Part shown: piece by piece, positions 46,801 through 55,619 of the stretch
Numbering within the stretch: position 1 is the first letter of the stretch
How the letters are laid out: each line of letters starts with the position of its first letter
Assembly: GCA_038049695.1 (NCBI GenBank)
Contig: CP142461.1
Coordinates: 28,837,001-28,901,000 of the forward strand
Source: Cinnamomum chago
Lineage: Eukaryota; Streptophyta; Magnoliopsida; Laurales; Lauraceae
Direction: 5' to 3'
Length of the DNA: 64,000 nt
The notes under the pieces: generated by a model
Database searches by the model: none
What the model was told of the DNA's origin: nothing
What the model saw: the letters and a program-made list of their open reading frames with translations, nothing else
Translations under genes and position numbers: made by a program

Positions 46801-48552
46801 TAATTTAAAACAAAAGGAGAATGAAAAATACCGCTTCGGTCGGTAATCTAAACTCATCTGATTCTTCTTTGATGTTGAGCTGAAGTTCTGCCTCCGCCTC
46901 TTCTGCTTCTCTCGCTTTCCTCTCATCAATTATTCTCGATTTCTTCTCAATATCCGGATCATCAGAATCCGAACTTGAGTCCAAACCAGAGTCTGAATCC
47001 CTCTCTGATATGCAATAATTAAAATAATGATTTATACAAGAAATCAATACAATTTTGAGTTGATCCAAACCGAATCAATGGGATAAGACCATTAGATGAA
47101 CAAACTTTCAATCAAATGGAAATCAGACGGAATTGAAACGAAAGAAAATTTTACAATTACAAAAATTACAATAAAAAACATGAATTAATTTTGAGTTCAC
47201 CATTAAGGCTAAAACTGTTATCCAACCCAACTTGTGAGGCCCGCTTCAGCTACCTAAATGCAAAACTGATGACTGGATAAGAATGGCTTTACCTAGATTA
47301 TGTACAGCTAAAAGATTACCTTATTTAATGATCGACGATCTAATCGCCTACCAAATAAAAACTTAAAGACAATTCAGCCCAATCATTGAAACAATCCAAC
47401 AGTAATGTTATCAAAATAAAATTTAAGGCTTATCTAATTACGGTCATATCATTTACATACGGCCATCCACCATGTATATAGAATTATAGATGGGTGCAGT
47501 GAAACAGGGTAGACCTGTTAGACAATCCTTTAACTTCAAACAGAAACCACATGATGGATTCCAAAATCATGTATGCTGTTTTCAGAAATGTAAAATTTAT
47601 AGGCCCCAACGACTTGATACAAAAGCCATTGATCTGCTAGGGACCTCAATACATAACTGACCATCTTCCAATGATCCTTACCATTCATTGAAAATAGACA
47701 AACAGAGCAAACTAGCCAAATTCAACCAACCCCCAATAGGGTGATTGGAATCATCTAAGATGAGCTCACTTTGGAGTCGACAAAGAAAAAATTACAATCT
47801 TTTCTGTCTTCAGTATGAAAATTTTTAAGGCCAATCCAAGCAAGCCCTAATCAACTCGAATAGTTCAAAAATTAGTAAGAGCTCATTCATTTCCATGGAT
47901 TTGGATTGAACACATTTCTTAGAATTCCTAGTAACTCAATTCCATGCAAACAAAGAGAACCACTCAACCCAAGAACAAACAAAAAGAGTCCTATTTGGAT
48001 GAGTTGGATCAGAAGAAGAGCTGAAGAAAACCATCAATATCTCAAATTCCTACTTAATAAAAAAAGAAAAAATCTTTCTCCGCATCAAAACAAACCCAAA
48101 ATCATCTTTCTATATGATGAGAAAATGGAAATGGAGATGACAGTCCAAGTTCAAATAATTCAAATAACTACTGTGATAGTTTCTAGTTTCTACCACACTT
48201 CTTTTCTCCACATCCAAACGACCCCAAAAGAAAGACTGAAATGGAAAATCATCCCAGAGAGAGAAAATGGAGCTAAAGTACCGTTTTCTTCTTCTTTTCC
48301 ATCTTCTTCGTTGTCACTGTCACCGAGGAAATCATCTGTGAAAGGGTTTCCATCGGAATCAGAAGAAGAGTCGCTTCCTTCATCTATAGATTTGTTTTCT
48401 ACTGCTTCTACTTCTGCTGCTTCTACGTCAGAGTCTTGGAGAAGATCGAGATCTTGAAGGGGGGTTTCCTTCCGCTTCTTGATTGGAGGACGACGAGGTT
48501 TTGGGGCTTTTGCTCCTCCCTTATTCTTCTTCTTCATTGAAGCTGTCGCCAT
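32322..48552 (-). CDS. NOP2: NOP2-like 25S rRNA (cytosine-5)-methyltransferase, 17 exons, 619 aa
   Basis: Exons (minus): 48552-48282, 47004-46832, 46369-46306, 46203-46070, 45986-45903, 42517-42443, 42353-42282, 42187-42114, 40042-39990, 39834-39725, 37533-37465, 37363-37289, 35028-34936, 34830-34751, 34670-34571, 33900-33626, 32379-32322. All junctions are GT-AG and phases add up. The product is the nucleolar SAM-dependent enzyme of the NOP2/NSUN1 family (OLI2 in Arabidopsis; yeast Nop2 makes m5C2870), needed for 60S assembly. Residues 1-148 are Lys-rich then acidic Ser/Asp/Glu tracts. About 165-290 is the pre-SAM RCMT region ([16 protein letters not shown], [16 protein letters not shown]). 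SAM motif I is DMAAAPGGKT (314-323). Motif [10 protein letters not shown] has Cys389. Motif VI YSTCS has catalytic Cys443. NMDGFFVAK lies near 505. A basic nucleolar tail ([16 protein letters not shown], then [15 protein letters not shown]) ends the protein. The start is the first ATG after the telo-box region. All key residues are intact. Confidence 0.95.
32380..33625 (-). other. NOP2 intron 16, contains an RNase H-like LINE remnant
   Basis: Donor AAG/GTCCGG is weaker than the others, but the acceptor TTTGCAG/AGAAGTG restores the known basic C-terminus. If this intron were retained the protein would end after [10 protein letters not shown]. The intron holds the antisense RNase H fragment listed separately. 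Confidence 0.8.
33095..33340 (+). pseudogene. RNase H-like domain fragment of a LINE (in NOP2 intron 16)
   Basis: Plus-strand frame [20 protein letters not shown], then LSGPTGS, a stop, [17 protein letters not shown]. This follows the plan of plant LINE/At1g65750-type RNase H (FNFDG..., R.., NEAELLAL). One in-frame stop is visible and the C-terminal catalytic part is lost. Confidence 0.65.
34835..34866 (-). repeat. 32-nt homopolymer forming the polypyrimidine tract before exon 14
   Basis: On the minus strand 32 Ts are followed by GCAG and exon 14. The run occupies nearly the whole acceptor region of a 105-bp intron, so length variation is likely. Assembly length may be inexact. Confidence 0.9.
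35240..35400 (+). mobile_element. Au-like SINE fragment (NOP2 intron 12)
   Basis: CCATCTAAGCCTGGTTCCAACTATTCGGCTTACGTGAATT and CCATTCCAATCTATCCTGAGCCAAATCC follow the body of the plant Au SINE family (CCAAxTATTxGGxTxxxCTACxTGAAT, CTATCxxGxGCCAA). The pol III A/B-box head is not clear and no target duplication was found, so it is likely 5'-truncated. Confidence 0.6.
36572..36786. repeat. 105-bp tandem duplication (NOP2 intron 12)
   Basis: ACACAGACCCAATGGAG starts at 36579 and again at 36684. Both copies end GATGAGCAGCCTG. About ten differences between them. Confidence 0.9.
38697..38843. mobile_element. 147-bp MITE, CCTATGATGC termini (NOP2 intron 10)
   Basis: It starts CCTATGATGCAAGGATAC and ends GTATCTGGGCATCATAG, which is inverted. 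The interior has CGTATCGTGTCGTATCGTATCC. Related to the element at 43466-43749. Confidence 0.75.
39268..39575. repeat. 154-bp recent tandem duplication (NOP2 intron 10)
   Basis: Unit 1 is about 39268-39421 and unit 2 about 39422-39575. I count roughly four substitutions between copies, so the duplication is young compared with other repeats here. Confidence 0.92.
40500..41900 (+). mobile_element. Degenerate LINE 3' end (zf-RVT and RNase H) in NOP2 intron 8
   Basis: On the plus strand [11 protein letters not shown] is followed by the zinc-binding RVT motif [15 protein letters not shown] (40955-41010). After a gap comes an RNase H type start ([13 protein letters not shown], about 41325) and a second part in another frame ([29 protein letters not shown]). 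This is the usual C-terminal order of plant L1-like LINE ORF2. Multiple stops are present. It is antisense to NOP2. Confidence 0.7.
43466..43749. mobile_element. 284-bp MITE, CCTATGATGC termini (NOP2 intron 5)
   Basis: It starts CCTATGATGCCAGATACGG and ends GTATCTGGGTATCATAGG; these are near-perfect inverted ends. The interior has repeated GTATCGG/GATACGG. Same family as 38697-38843. Target duplication not resolved. Confidence 0.8.
44930..45270. repeat. Diverged array of GTGGGCCCA...AATTCCTAAAA units
   Basis: About eight to nine units of roughly 35-45 bp. Each has a GGTGGGYCC-like block followed by an AT-rich piece, often AATTCCTA. Spacing is irregular and no ORF crosses it. Confidence 0.6.
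47005..48281 (-). other. NOP2 intron 1 (1.28 kb)
   Basis: Donor ACG/GTACTT and acceptor ATATCAG/AGAGG. No mobile element was recognised inside. The 183-aa plus-strand open frame at 47906-48457 is antisense to exon 1 and intron 1 and is not a gene. Confidence 0.8.
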
Positions 48553-48566
48553 TTCTGAGTACGTTG

Positions 48567-48808
48567 GGGTAGAGAGAAAGAGCGGTTTCTTTCTTTCTTG
48601 TTGGTATAGAGTAGGGTTTAAGAGACTACTAGTTGTGGGTTTTTCTTTTATCGGAAACCCTAGGCAACTGCAGGAGAGATTGGCGAGTTGGCCTTCGCGC
48701 AGTGCGAATGGGTTGGGTTGGGTTGGGTTGGGTTGGTCTGGGTTGGATCTGGAAGTGAAACTTGGGTTGGGCCAAACCCAAAGCAGTGCGACACTTAACC
48801 CAAGCTAC
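48567..48808 (-). promoter_or_regulatory. NOP2 promoter/5' UTR with telo boxes and site II motif (copy A)
   Basis: Telo-box AAACCCTA occurs at 48612-48619 (minus) and 48655-48662 (plus). A site II motif TGGGCC is at 48768-48773. Telo boxes with site II motifs are typical of plant ribosome-biogenesis and translation genes, matching the NOP2 role. No TATA box is evident. The whole segment recurs at 49946-50139 plus 60129-60165. Confidence 0.7.
48710..48746. repeat. (GGGTT)n microsatellite in NOP2 5' flank
   Basis: About five GGGTT units, then GGTCTGGGTTGG. The duplicated copy at 50100 has lost the array (ATTGGGTCGGATCGG). Confidence 0.9.
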
Positions 48809-49945
48809 TTTGAGGATGTTATTCTCCAATGGCTAATTTCAGACCATTGTCCAGTAAAGTTGTAATTTAAAGTCTTGAACCAGGGGCTTTCCGTTTCAAT
48901 AATTGTTGGCTCCGCTGTAAAGGATTCCAAGACTTGGTGGTGTCAAGTGGATGCATGGGGTTCGTGGGCTTTGTGTCCTCAAGGAGATAGAGACAACTTG
49001 ATTAAAATTGTGGAAGATCTTTGATAAAGTTGGTGACAATCGAGAATTGCGGCCAGATGAAATTGATGTTAAGGCATGATGCCATGAGAAGAATTCGGGA
49101 TTTCAATCATATGGTGGAGGTAAAAATCAATAGTTAGTTGGCCCAAGAAAGGAGACAAAAACACTAGGTTCTATCATCAAATGGTACTTTAAGAAGTAGA
49201 GTCAACCATGTTGGGAAAACTCGTCGAGGAGGTAGTACTTTTGAGAGTCCTGAGGATGTAAAGGAGCAGATTGTGGGATTTTGAAGAGGTTTATAAGAGC
49301 AATGGAGGTGTATGACCAAAGCTTGATAGCCTTTCTTTTCCAACAATCTCTTCATATTCTCAAAAATGGTTAAAAAGGGTATTCGAGGAGGATGAGGTGC
49401 TCGGAGCTTTGGAGGATTGGGGTGGGGACAAAGCGCAAGGCCCAAATGGTTTTAGCTTTTCTTTCATCAAAGTTGGGTGGGATCCTTAAATAGAATTTTT
49501 ATAATTTCTTGTAAGATTTTTTTCAAAGGGACATAATTAATGAGATAAGTTTTTTTTTTTTTTCCTATTAGTAATTCCCAAAGTGTCTAGCCCCGTAGAG
49601 TTAAAGGATTATAGGCCCATTAGCCTCGTGGCTTGCTTATATAGACTACTAGCAAAGATTTTGGTCAATCGGCTTAAGTGTGTGCTCCCCAACATTATTA
49701 GACTGTTTCAAGGGGCCTTTGTTGCGGGTAGGCAATATTTTGGTGGTGTGCTAATTGCTAATGAGGTCGTGGACTCTAGGAATAAGTATAAGAGAAGGAG
49801 TTATTTTCAAAATTGACTTAGAGAAAGCATTGTCAATTTGCGACTTACCTAACTTATATCGGTTCTACGAAATAATATGATTGGTTTGAATAACACAATA
49901 TAATAGTCAACTCTTCTAAAGAGGTTATTAGAGGAGAATAGAAGT
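48809..49945 (+). mobile_element. LINE fragment, copy 1 (endonuclease end to RT start)
   Basis: In order: ISDHCPVKL (end of the endonuclease domain, 48835-48863), linker, GDKNTRFYHQM-like region, FEEDEVLGALEDWGGDKAQG (49375-49440), then reverse transcriptase LKDYRPISLVACLYRLLAKI, GAFVAGRQYFGGVLIANEV (49600-49770). It is cut off soon after. Frames shift several times. Same structure as copy 2 (60166-62190). Confidence 0.88.
49583..49850 (+). pseudogene. LINE reverse transcriptase N-terminal fragment (copy 1)
   Basis: 77-aa open frame with ELKDYRPISLVACLYRLLAK and LFQGAFVAGR, the RT0/RT1 region of plant L1-type ORF2. The catalytic FADD region is absent because the fragment ends near 49940. Confidence 0.88.
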
Positions 49946-50139
49946 AAGGGAGGACTTGGGTGGAGAAAGAGAGAGGTTTCTTTCTTGTTAGGAATTTGGA
50001 AAGACTAGGGTTTAAGAGATTGGCAGGTTTTTCTTTTATCGGAAACCCTAGGCACCTACAGGAGAGATTGACGAGTTGGCCTTCAAGCAATGCGAATGAA
50101 TTGGGTCGGATCGGATCTGGAAGTGAAACTTTAGTTGGG
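49946..50139. repeat. Second copy of NOP2 5' flank (copy B, proximal part)
   Basis: Matches 48567-48765: GGTTTCTTTCTTGTT, AGGGTTTAAGAGA, TTTTTCTTTTATCGGAAACC, GGAGAGATTGRCGAGTTGGC and GGATCTGGAAGTGAAACTT. Both telo boxes are kept (50006-50013 and 50043-50050). No NOP2 coding sequence is included. It stops at TTGGG (50135-50139), where the nested insertion begins. Its distal part is at 60129-60165. Confidence 0.88.
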
Positions 50140-50257
50140 TGTAGGATCTTACACCTCATTGAGCTACCACTTATCCCAAAATCAATTGGTGATAGAAAAT
50201 GACACAATAATAGTTATATGGTGAGGGGGAGGGCTCGACCACAATTATGACCGCTCA
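50140..50257 (-). repeat. Third TRIM LTR (118 bp)
   Basis: Runs TGTAGGATCTTACACC...GACCGCTCA on the plus strand; nearly the same as 50298-50415. With the preceding 39 bp of NOP2 flank it forms a 158-bp tandem duplication (50101-50258 and 50259-50416). Confidence 0.85.
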
Positions 50258-50297
50258 ATTGGGTCGGATCGGATCTGGAAGTGCAACTTTAGTTGGG

Positions 50298-50637
50298 TGT
50301 AGGATTTTACACCTCATTGAGTTACCACTTATCCCAAAACCAATTGGTGATAGGAAACGACACAATAATGGTTATATGGTGAGGGTGAGGGTTCGACCAC
50401 AATTATGACCGCTCAGGAGCGACTCCCTCAATGGCACACCCTCCACGACTCCTCCTACGAATTCGCAAAACGCGTATCCCGTGACTTGAACACCCGACCT
50501 ACCAGGCTCTAATACCATTTATAGGATTTTACGCCCCATTAAGCTACCACTTATCACAAAACCAATTGGTGATAAGAAACGGCACAGTAATAGTTTTATG
50601 GTGAGAGTGATGGCTTGACCACAATTATGACCGCTCA
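50298..50637 (-). mobile_element. TRIM (miniature LTR retrotransposon), 118-bp LTRs
   Basis: The LTRs are 50520-50637 (5') and 50298-50415 (3'), reading TGAGCGGTCATAATTGTGG...ATCCTAYA on the minus strand. The primer site TGGTATTAGAGC lies at 50517-50506, two bases from the 5' LTR. The 104-bp interior has no ORF. Size and layout are those of a TRIM, a non-autonomous element that uses proteins of other LTR elements. Confidence 0.88.
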
Positions 50638-50734
50638 GAACGGGAGTAGACATTGACCTCAACAATATTACACTAAGTTATAGGCTAATTCAGAATATAC
50701 AATAAATATAAGTTTTATGGTGGGATCATAGTTT

Positions 50735-51187
50735 CGTTGGTACTGATGTTGATTGGGCTGGGTGTGTCAATGATAGGAAGAGTACATCTAGAGGGTGTTC
50801 TTTGTTGGCAATAATCTCGTGTCATGGCATAGTAAGAAGCAAACCTCTATGTCTCTATCGACTGCAAAAACTGAATACATTGTAGCTGGAAGCTGCTGTA
50901 CACAATTCTTGTGGATGAAACAAATGCTTTCGAATTATGGGTTTAAGCAAGGATCTATAGTTGTTTTCTGTGAAAACAAAAGTGCAGTAGATATTTCTAA
51001 AAACCCAATTCAACACTCAAGAACTAAGCACATTGACATTCGACATTATTTCATTCATGATTTGGTCGAAGAAAATGTCCTCTCGTTGGAGCACATTTCC
51101 ACAAAAAATCAATTGGCTGATCTCCTCGCTAAACCTCTAGATCTTACTCATTTCAACTCCCTTAGAAAATCCTTAGGCATTGGATGA
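50735..51187 (+). pseudogene. Copia (Sirevirus) RNase H
   Basis: It begins DADWAGCVNDRKSTSRG in another frame (about 50748), then the 130-aa open frame 50795-51187: VSWHSKKQTSMSLSTAKTEY, FCENKSAVDISKNPIQHSRT, KHIDIRHYFIHDLVEEN and LADLLAKPLD. The family has AEAEY and CDN; here AKTEY and CEN change a catalytic Glu neighbourhood and replace the catalytic Asp by Glu. Integrase and RT upstream are gone, replaced by TRIM/flank sequence. Confidence 0.9.
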
Positions 51188-52461
51188 CACCCCTGAATTT
51201 TGCATTTCCTTCTCAACTTTTTTCTTGTTTTTCTTTGAGCACTTTTATTTGCTTGAATTTAATGTAGCATTGTTATCTTGAGTTTCCCATGTAGTTAAGA
51301 ACTATGTGAATGGACTACACTATTTTCACTCCATGAGTGCTCCCTCTCACTCTTGTGCCTGCTGAGATTTAATTTTTCGTACAAACCGGAGGACAGGGCT
51401 ACCTAAGATTATGTCTGAAAACTTTCAGTTGAAAGAAAAGTTTCTCCTAGAGAAGGCTACCATATTCATTAGTGTGAAAGTCACCAATGAAGGTTTCAAT
51501 TGTTAGGGGTACACTTGAGCAATTACCTTAAAATCTCCTTCATTTAAAAAAAAAAAAAAAAAAAAAAGGCAGCTAAAAATTATAAAAAAAAAAAGGGAGA
51601 GGAGAGGCAGCTAAGGTTTAGGGGGAGCATCTTACATGGATTTTTTGTTTTGACACATTTCAAACACATCTAATCATATATTTCTCAAATTTCACATCGG
51701 AATTTGTTTTGTGCTGCTCTTCTTAAATTCTTGCAAATATTTGTGATTTCTTATGAGTTAGATTACAACTTGTTTAAAGGTATTTGCTTATTCATTTTTT
51801 TTGCTGTGATTTTTTTTTTCATTGCACTTGAGCACGCATGCTTGCGCTCGAGCGCATGCACATTCTGTCAGCTGTGCTTTATATTCTGAACTTGCAGAAG
51901 TTGTTGCCATTCTTTCTCTCATCTTCTTGGACCTGACTACTTGTGATTCCTACCTTTAGGGAACCCCCATCCTTCACTCCAAAGAGGTAATCTCCGATCT
52001 TCTCACTCTATTTGATCACATTAATCTTGTTTATACATGTACCTGTGCTTAGTTTTTTAAGTTGCTTTGAATCAAACTTCACTCATTTGGGTTTTTTTTT
52101 AAATACTCATTTTTGCACAATACTTTTACTTGCTCATTCCTATGTTTGCAACTTTTGTGATCTCTTGGTTCACCCATCTTTCAAATCTTGAATCTCTACA
52201 TTGCGTTGAAACTTTGGTTGGGTTGAAGAAGTTGTGTTTTTATCTAAGTATGGAGGTTGGGAATGGTTGGGTTCCTATGCAAATCTGTTTTTTCCATTTG
52301 TTCTGTTCCAAATACATGGTTTTTACAATACATGGGAGCAATGAACATCTTTTGTTAATCTTTTGAGGAGTTTTGATCATACAACCCTCTTGTTATATAC
52401 ATGGTATCTGGTGTGCTCTTCAGGTGTAAGTGAAAATTCCTCAAAGGACTTTTTCCTTCAA

Positions 52462-53470
52462 ATGGCCCCTAAGAAAAGGAAAAATGTTGCCAGTTCCTCC
52501 TCCTCATCTAGGTTCGATGCTACTTTGTTCCCGTCATTAGCCAAGGCTAAAGCTTACGTAGACTTCTTTTCTAATCGGATTGTTAGTTCTGAAAGACAGA
52601 TTAATGATTCATTTAAATCAGCTGAAGAGTATGGGTCTATCATGGCAAGAAGATGGAATTCTCTCTACACTTTTGACATAGATGAGATCAATGTGAGCTG
52701 GGTTAGAGAATTTTACTGCAATATGTCTATTAGAGATGGTGATTTCATCACTTTTGTGCATGGGAAGAATCTTGTCATATCTCCATCGGGGGTGTTGGCT
52801 TCCTTTATTGGCATTGACAAACTAGAGGAATGGGATTATCCTCTTCCCCCCAAATCAGCCTCTTGACAGGAGACTATTTCATGTCTTTGTGACAGAATTG
52901 GTAGGTGCTCGACCTCCATGGGCTATCGGTGTTCTTGCACATGGTGTATTGCAATCAAAATGCAGGTTTCTGAATTGGTTCTACTATGCAAATTTAGAAC
53001 CTCAAGGCCACACCGCAACCATCAATCATCAACATGGCATAGCGTTATACTGTATTGGGATGGGGAATAGTGTGAATGTGCCCCTTATGCTCTACAATGT
53101 AATGGTCAAAATTCCAAGCGCTAAAAGAAATGCCACTCTTCCCTTCGTTGTGTTGATTACTCGATTCTTAATGTCAAAGGATGTCGACTGGCGACAACTT
53201 GATACAGTTCGAAGGCTTCGGGGTCCTATCTCCCTTCAACAATCTAACGCTCATCTTACTAAAGGAGACGATGGTGATGGTGATGGTGATGGTGATGGTG
53301 ATGGTGATGGTGATGATAATGATGATGATGCTAAGGGGGAGCAAGACGGTGTTTCTGACCGTTTGTCCCGCCTTGAAAATAAAGTTCATGCTCTCAATGC
53401 AAATGTCATTGCTCGATTTAACACAGTAGATGAGTCTCTGGCTGCCATCCTTGCTTGCTTAGGCCATTAG
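52462..53470 (+). pseudogene. Sirevirus env-like ORF (plant transposon protein), split by a frameshift
   Basis: It starts MAPKKRKNVASSSSSSRFD (52462) and runs to a stop at 52866; the rest is the 193-aa frame 52889-53470. Motifs: NVSWVREFYCNMS, VHGKNLVISPSGVLASFIG, PRARPPWAIG-like (VGARPPWAIGVLAHGVL), NATLPFVVLITRFLM. It ends with an Asp-Gly repeat from (GATGGT)n and a predicted coiled coil (DRLSRLENKVHALNANV). Position after RNase H and before the polypurine tract is that of the env-like ORF of Sireviruses. I see no signal peptide. Role is unproven in the family. Confidence 0.75.
53272..53330 (+). repeat. (GATGGT)n expansion in the env-like ORF
   Basis: About seven GATGGT units, then GATGAT units, coding Asp-Gly repeats followed by Asp/Asn. 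Likely to vary in length. Confidence 0.92.
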
Positions 53471-53650
53471 TGATCTCTTCTCATTCCTTTGATCCTATAG
53501 TCTTCTTTTGGTCACATTCTGTTTTGGCATATCTCTCTATTTATGCTCATACTAGTTTTAACTGTTGTAGTACCTTTATTAACTCTAATTAGTTTTTGTC
53601 TTTTATGCTTTAATTGCTTGCACTAATTCTTACCTTTGGTATTAATGAAC

Positions 53651-53876
53651 AAAAAGGGGGAGATTTATGATTTTGATGATTTTATGCTACTTTATGATTT
53701 TGATGATTGTGATAATTTTACACTTGCTCTTCTTTGAATGAGTATCACTGCAGGCACTAGACATCTAAAAAATTCTTTGAAGCCTGATATCATAGATATG
53801 TCTTATGTGGGTGTCTCTTTGGTTATATTCTTTTGTAATTAATTTATTTTGTCTATGAATTGCCAAAAGGAGAGAT
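53651..53876 (+). other. Polypurine tracts before the Sirevirus 3' LTR
   Basis: AAAAAGGGGGAGATT (about 53651-53665) and CAAAAGGAGAGAT (53863-53876), the latter directly before TGTAAAG. More than one polypurine tract upstream of the 3' LTR is a known Sirevirus feature. Confidence 0.75.
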
Positions 53877-54708
53877 TGTAAAGTCTTATGAGTGTGTTGG
53901 AAAATTCATTGGGTTATGAACAAAACCGGGAATAATCATTTCAATGTATTTCTTTTAGATGGACTGCTCCCAAAGTGTAGAATGGACGAAGGGAAACAGT
54001 ACCATTGGGCGCTCGAGCGCAGAACAGCATCTTCACGCACCACAGTACTCCTCATTTAGAATATTTGAAACCAAGACAGAAGCTTCACGCGCTCAAGTGC
54101 GCATATATTCGCTCGAGCGCATCCAGGCAGCAAGGCTCAATGGGAGATAGAAGCTTCATGCGCATACCTGCGCTCGAGCAATTGGGTTGAGAAAAATTCG
54201 GATCTAACGAATATTTTTCTCTTTTTGTGCTACTTCGATTCTGAGATGACCTAATCCTATATATAGATCACAAATACACGTTCAAAGGGGACTCTTGACT
54301 TCTCTCTTGATTCAAGCCCTAGCATTATTCAAAGAGAGATATCTCTCATTTTCTCCAAAGCTTTTATTTTGCTTATTTGAAGTTCTAAGCGTTGTAGTTC
54401 TTCTTCTTATCCGAGGTTGAATCATCTTAAAGAGGCATTCAAGGTGATCTGTTCAAGCACAACGAAGGTGTACGGTGAGCAATCAGCAAGTGAGCACAGT
54501 TCTTAGGTTGAGTTACCAACTGGGAAAGGGGTGTGAGTTCTTTCTTGTAACTTCAATTGATTTATTACTTGGTTGTCTGTTGGCCTCGGGCCCTAGACTA
54601 TAAGGCCCGTGGTTTTTTCCCGAGTAAGGTTTTTCCACGTATACGTTATTGTGTTCTTCTCTTTGTGTGATTGTTGACATTTAATCCAGATTAGGATTAA
54701 TTTCTAGG
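53877..54708 (+). repeat. Sirevirus 3' LTR, plus strand, 3'-truncated
   Basis: It starts TGTAAAGTCTTATGAG and continues through a TATATATAG box (about 54260), CTCTTGACTTCTCTC and TTAATCCAGATTAGG. It breaks off near 54708 and meets the inverted LTR. Compared with 58973-60128, the last ~100 bp is missing. It contains four GCGCTCGAGCGC-type palindromes. Confidence 0.88.
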
Positions 54709-54710
54709 TT

Positions 54711-55619
54711 TAAAATCATGGGCCTTACCGTCTACGCCAACAAACAACCAACCACTATAAATCGAAAGTTACAAGAAAACTCACAACCCTTTTCTAGTTC
54801 TAACTCAACTTGAGGACTGCTTTGATCTTGCCAACTGCTCACCGTACACCTTCACCGTGCTTGAACAAACCACCATGAATGCCTCTTTAAGATGAATCTA
54901 CTTTAGAAAAGTAACAGAAAGAACTTCCAAAGACTTGAACTTCAGCGCAACAACTTGAAGCTTTGGAGAGGAAAACAATCTCTCAATAGACCTCTAGGTT
55001 TTTTTGGATGGGAGAGAGGTACCCTAGAGTTGAGAGAGGAAGGCAATATATAGGCTTTAATTCGTGCCTCAATACTTGTAAAGCAAGTAGGACTCAAAAT
55101 AGTGTTTTGAGAGAAATCAGGAAACAAAATCTTGAATAAACTTGAATTTCCGTGACCCACACTTGCGCTCGAGCTCGTCGAGGTTCTGTCCCTCGTATGT
55201 TGAATCTCGCTAAAAAGCTTTCCACACAAGCAACTAAGGCCACACTCTTGACACACAGATCTCGAGACAATCAATCCCTTTAGCTTGCATTGTTTTTGAA
55301 TTACTTGTACGTCAAGACACACATGAGGCAAGACCTAATAAGTTGTCATTCTTTGACTCTTTTGTGTTACCTCGATGTTTGTACACAAAAGTCAAACTGG
55401 CATAAGAATTACCTTTTACGAGGATAACTTCAAGAGTGATGTCTGCAACTTCAAGAGTGACTTCGTGCAGAACATTTCCCGGTCTCTTCATTTTCTTTTC
55501 TATTCTTTTTCAATCTTCAAGAAACACCACAACAGTCCATCTAACAAATACTTTATGAATTAAATTCCCGATTTTGTCCATTACCCAATGAATTAGCCAA
55601 CACTCAAATAAACCTTACA
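54711..55619 (-). repeat. Sirevirus 3' LTR, minus strand, 3'-truncated
   Basis: It starts TGTAAGGTTTATTTGAGTG at 55619, right after a polypurine tract AAAGGGGGAGAT (55631-55620). It runs to near 54711, where it joins tail-to-tail with the plus-strand LTR. The R/U5 end is lost. Long open frames (129 aa) across it are not genes. Confidence 0.88.

Noticed and set aside
47906..48457. 183-aa plus-strand open frame overlapping NOP2 exon 1
   Set aside because: It is antisense to a well-supported exon; its Ser-rich part is the complement of the acidic tract. No domain.
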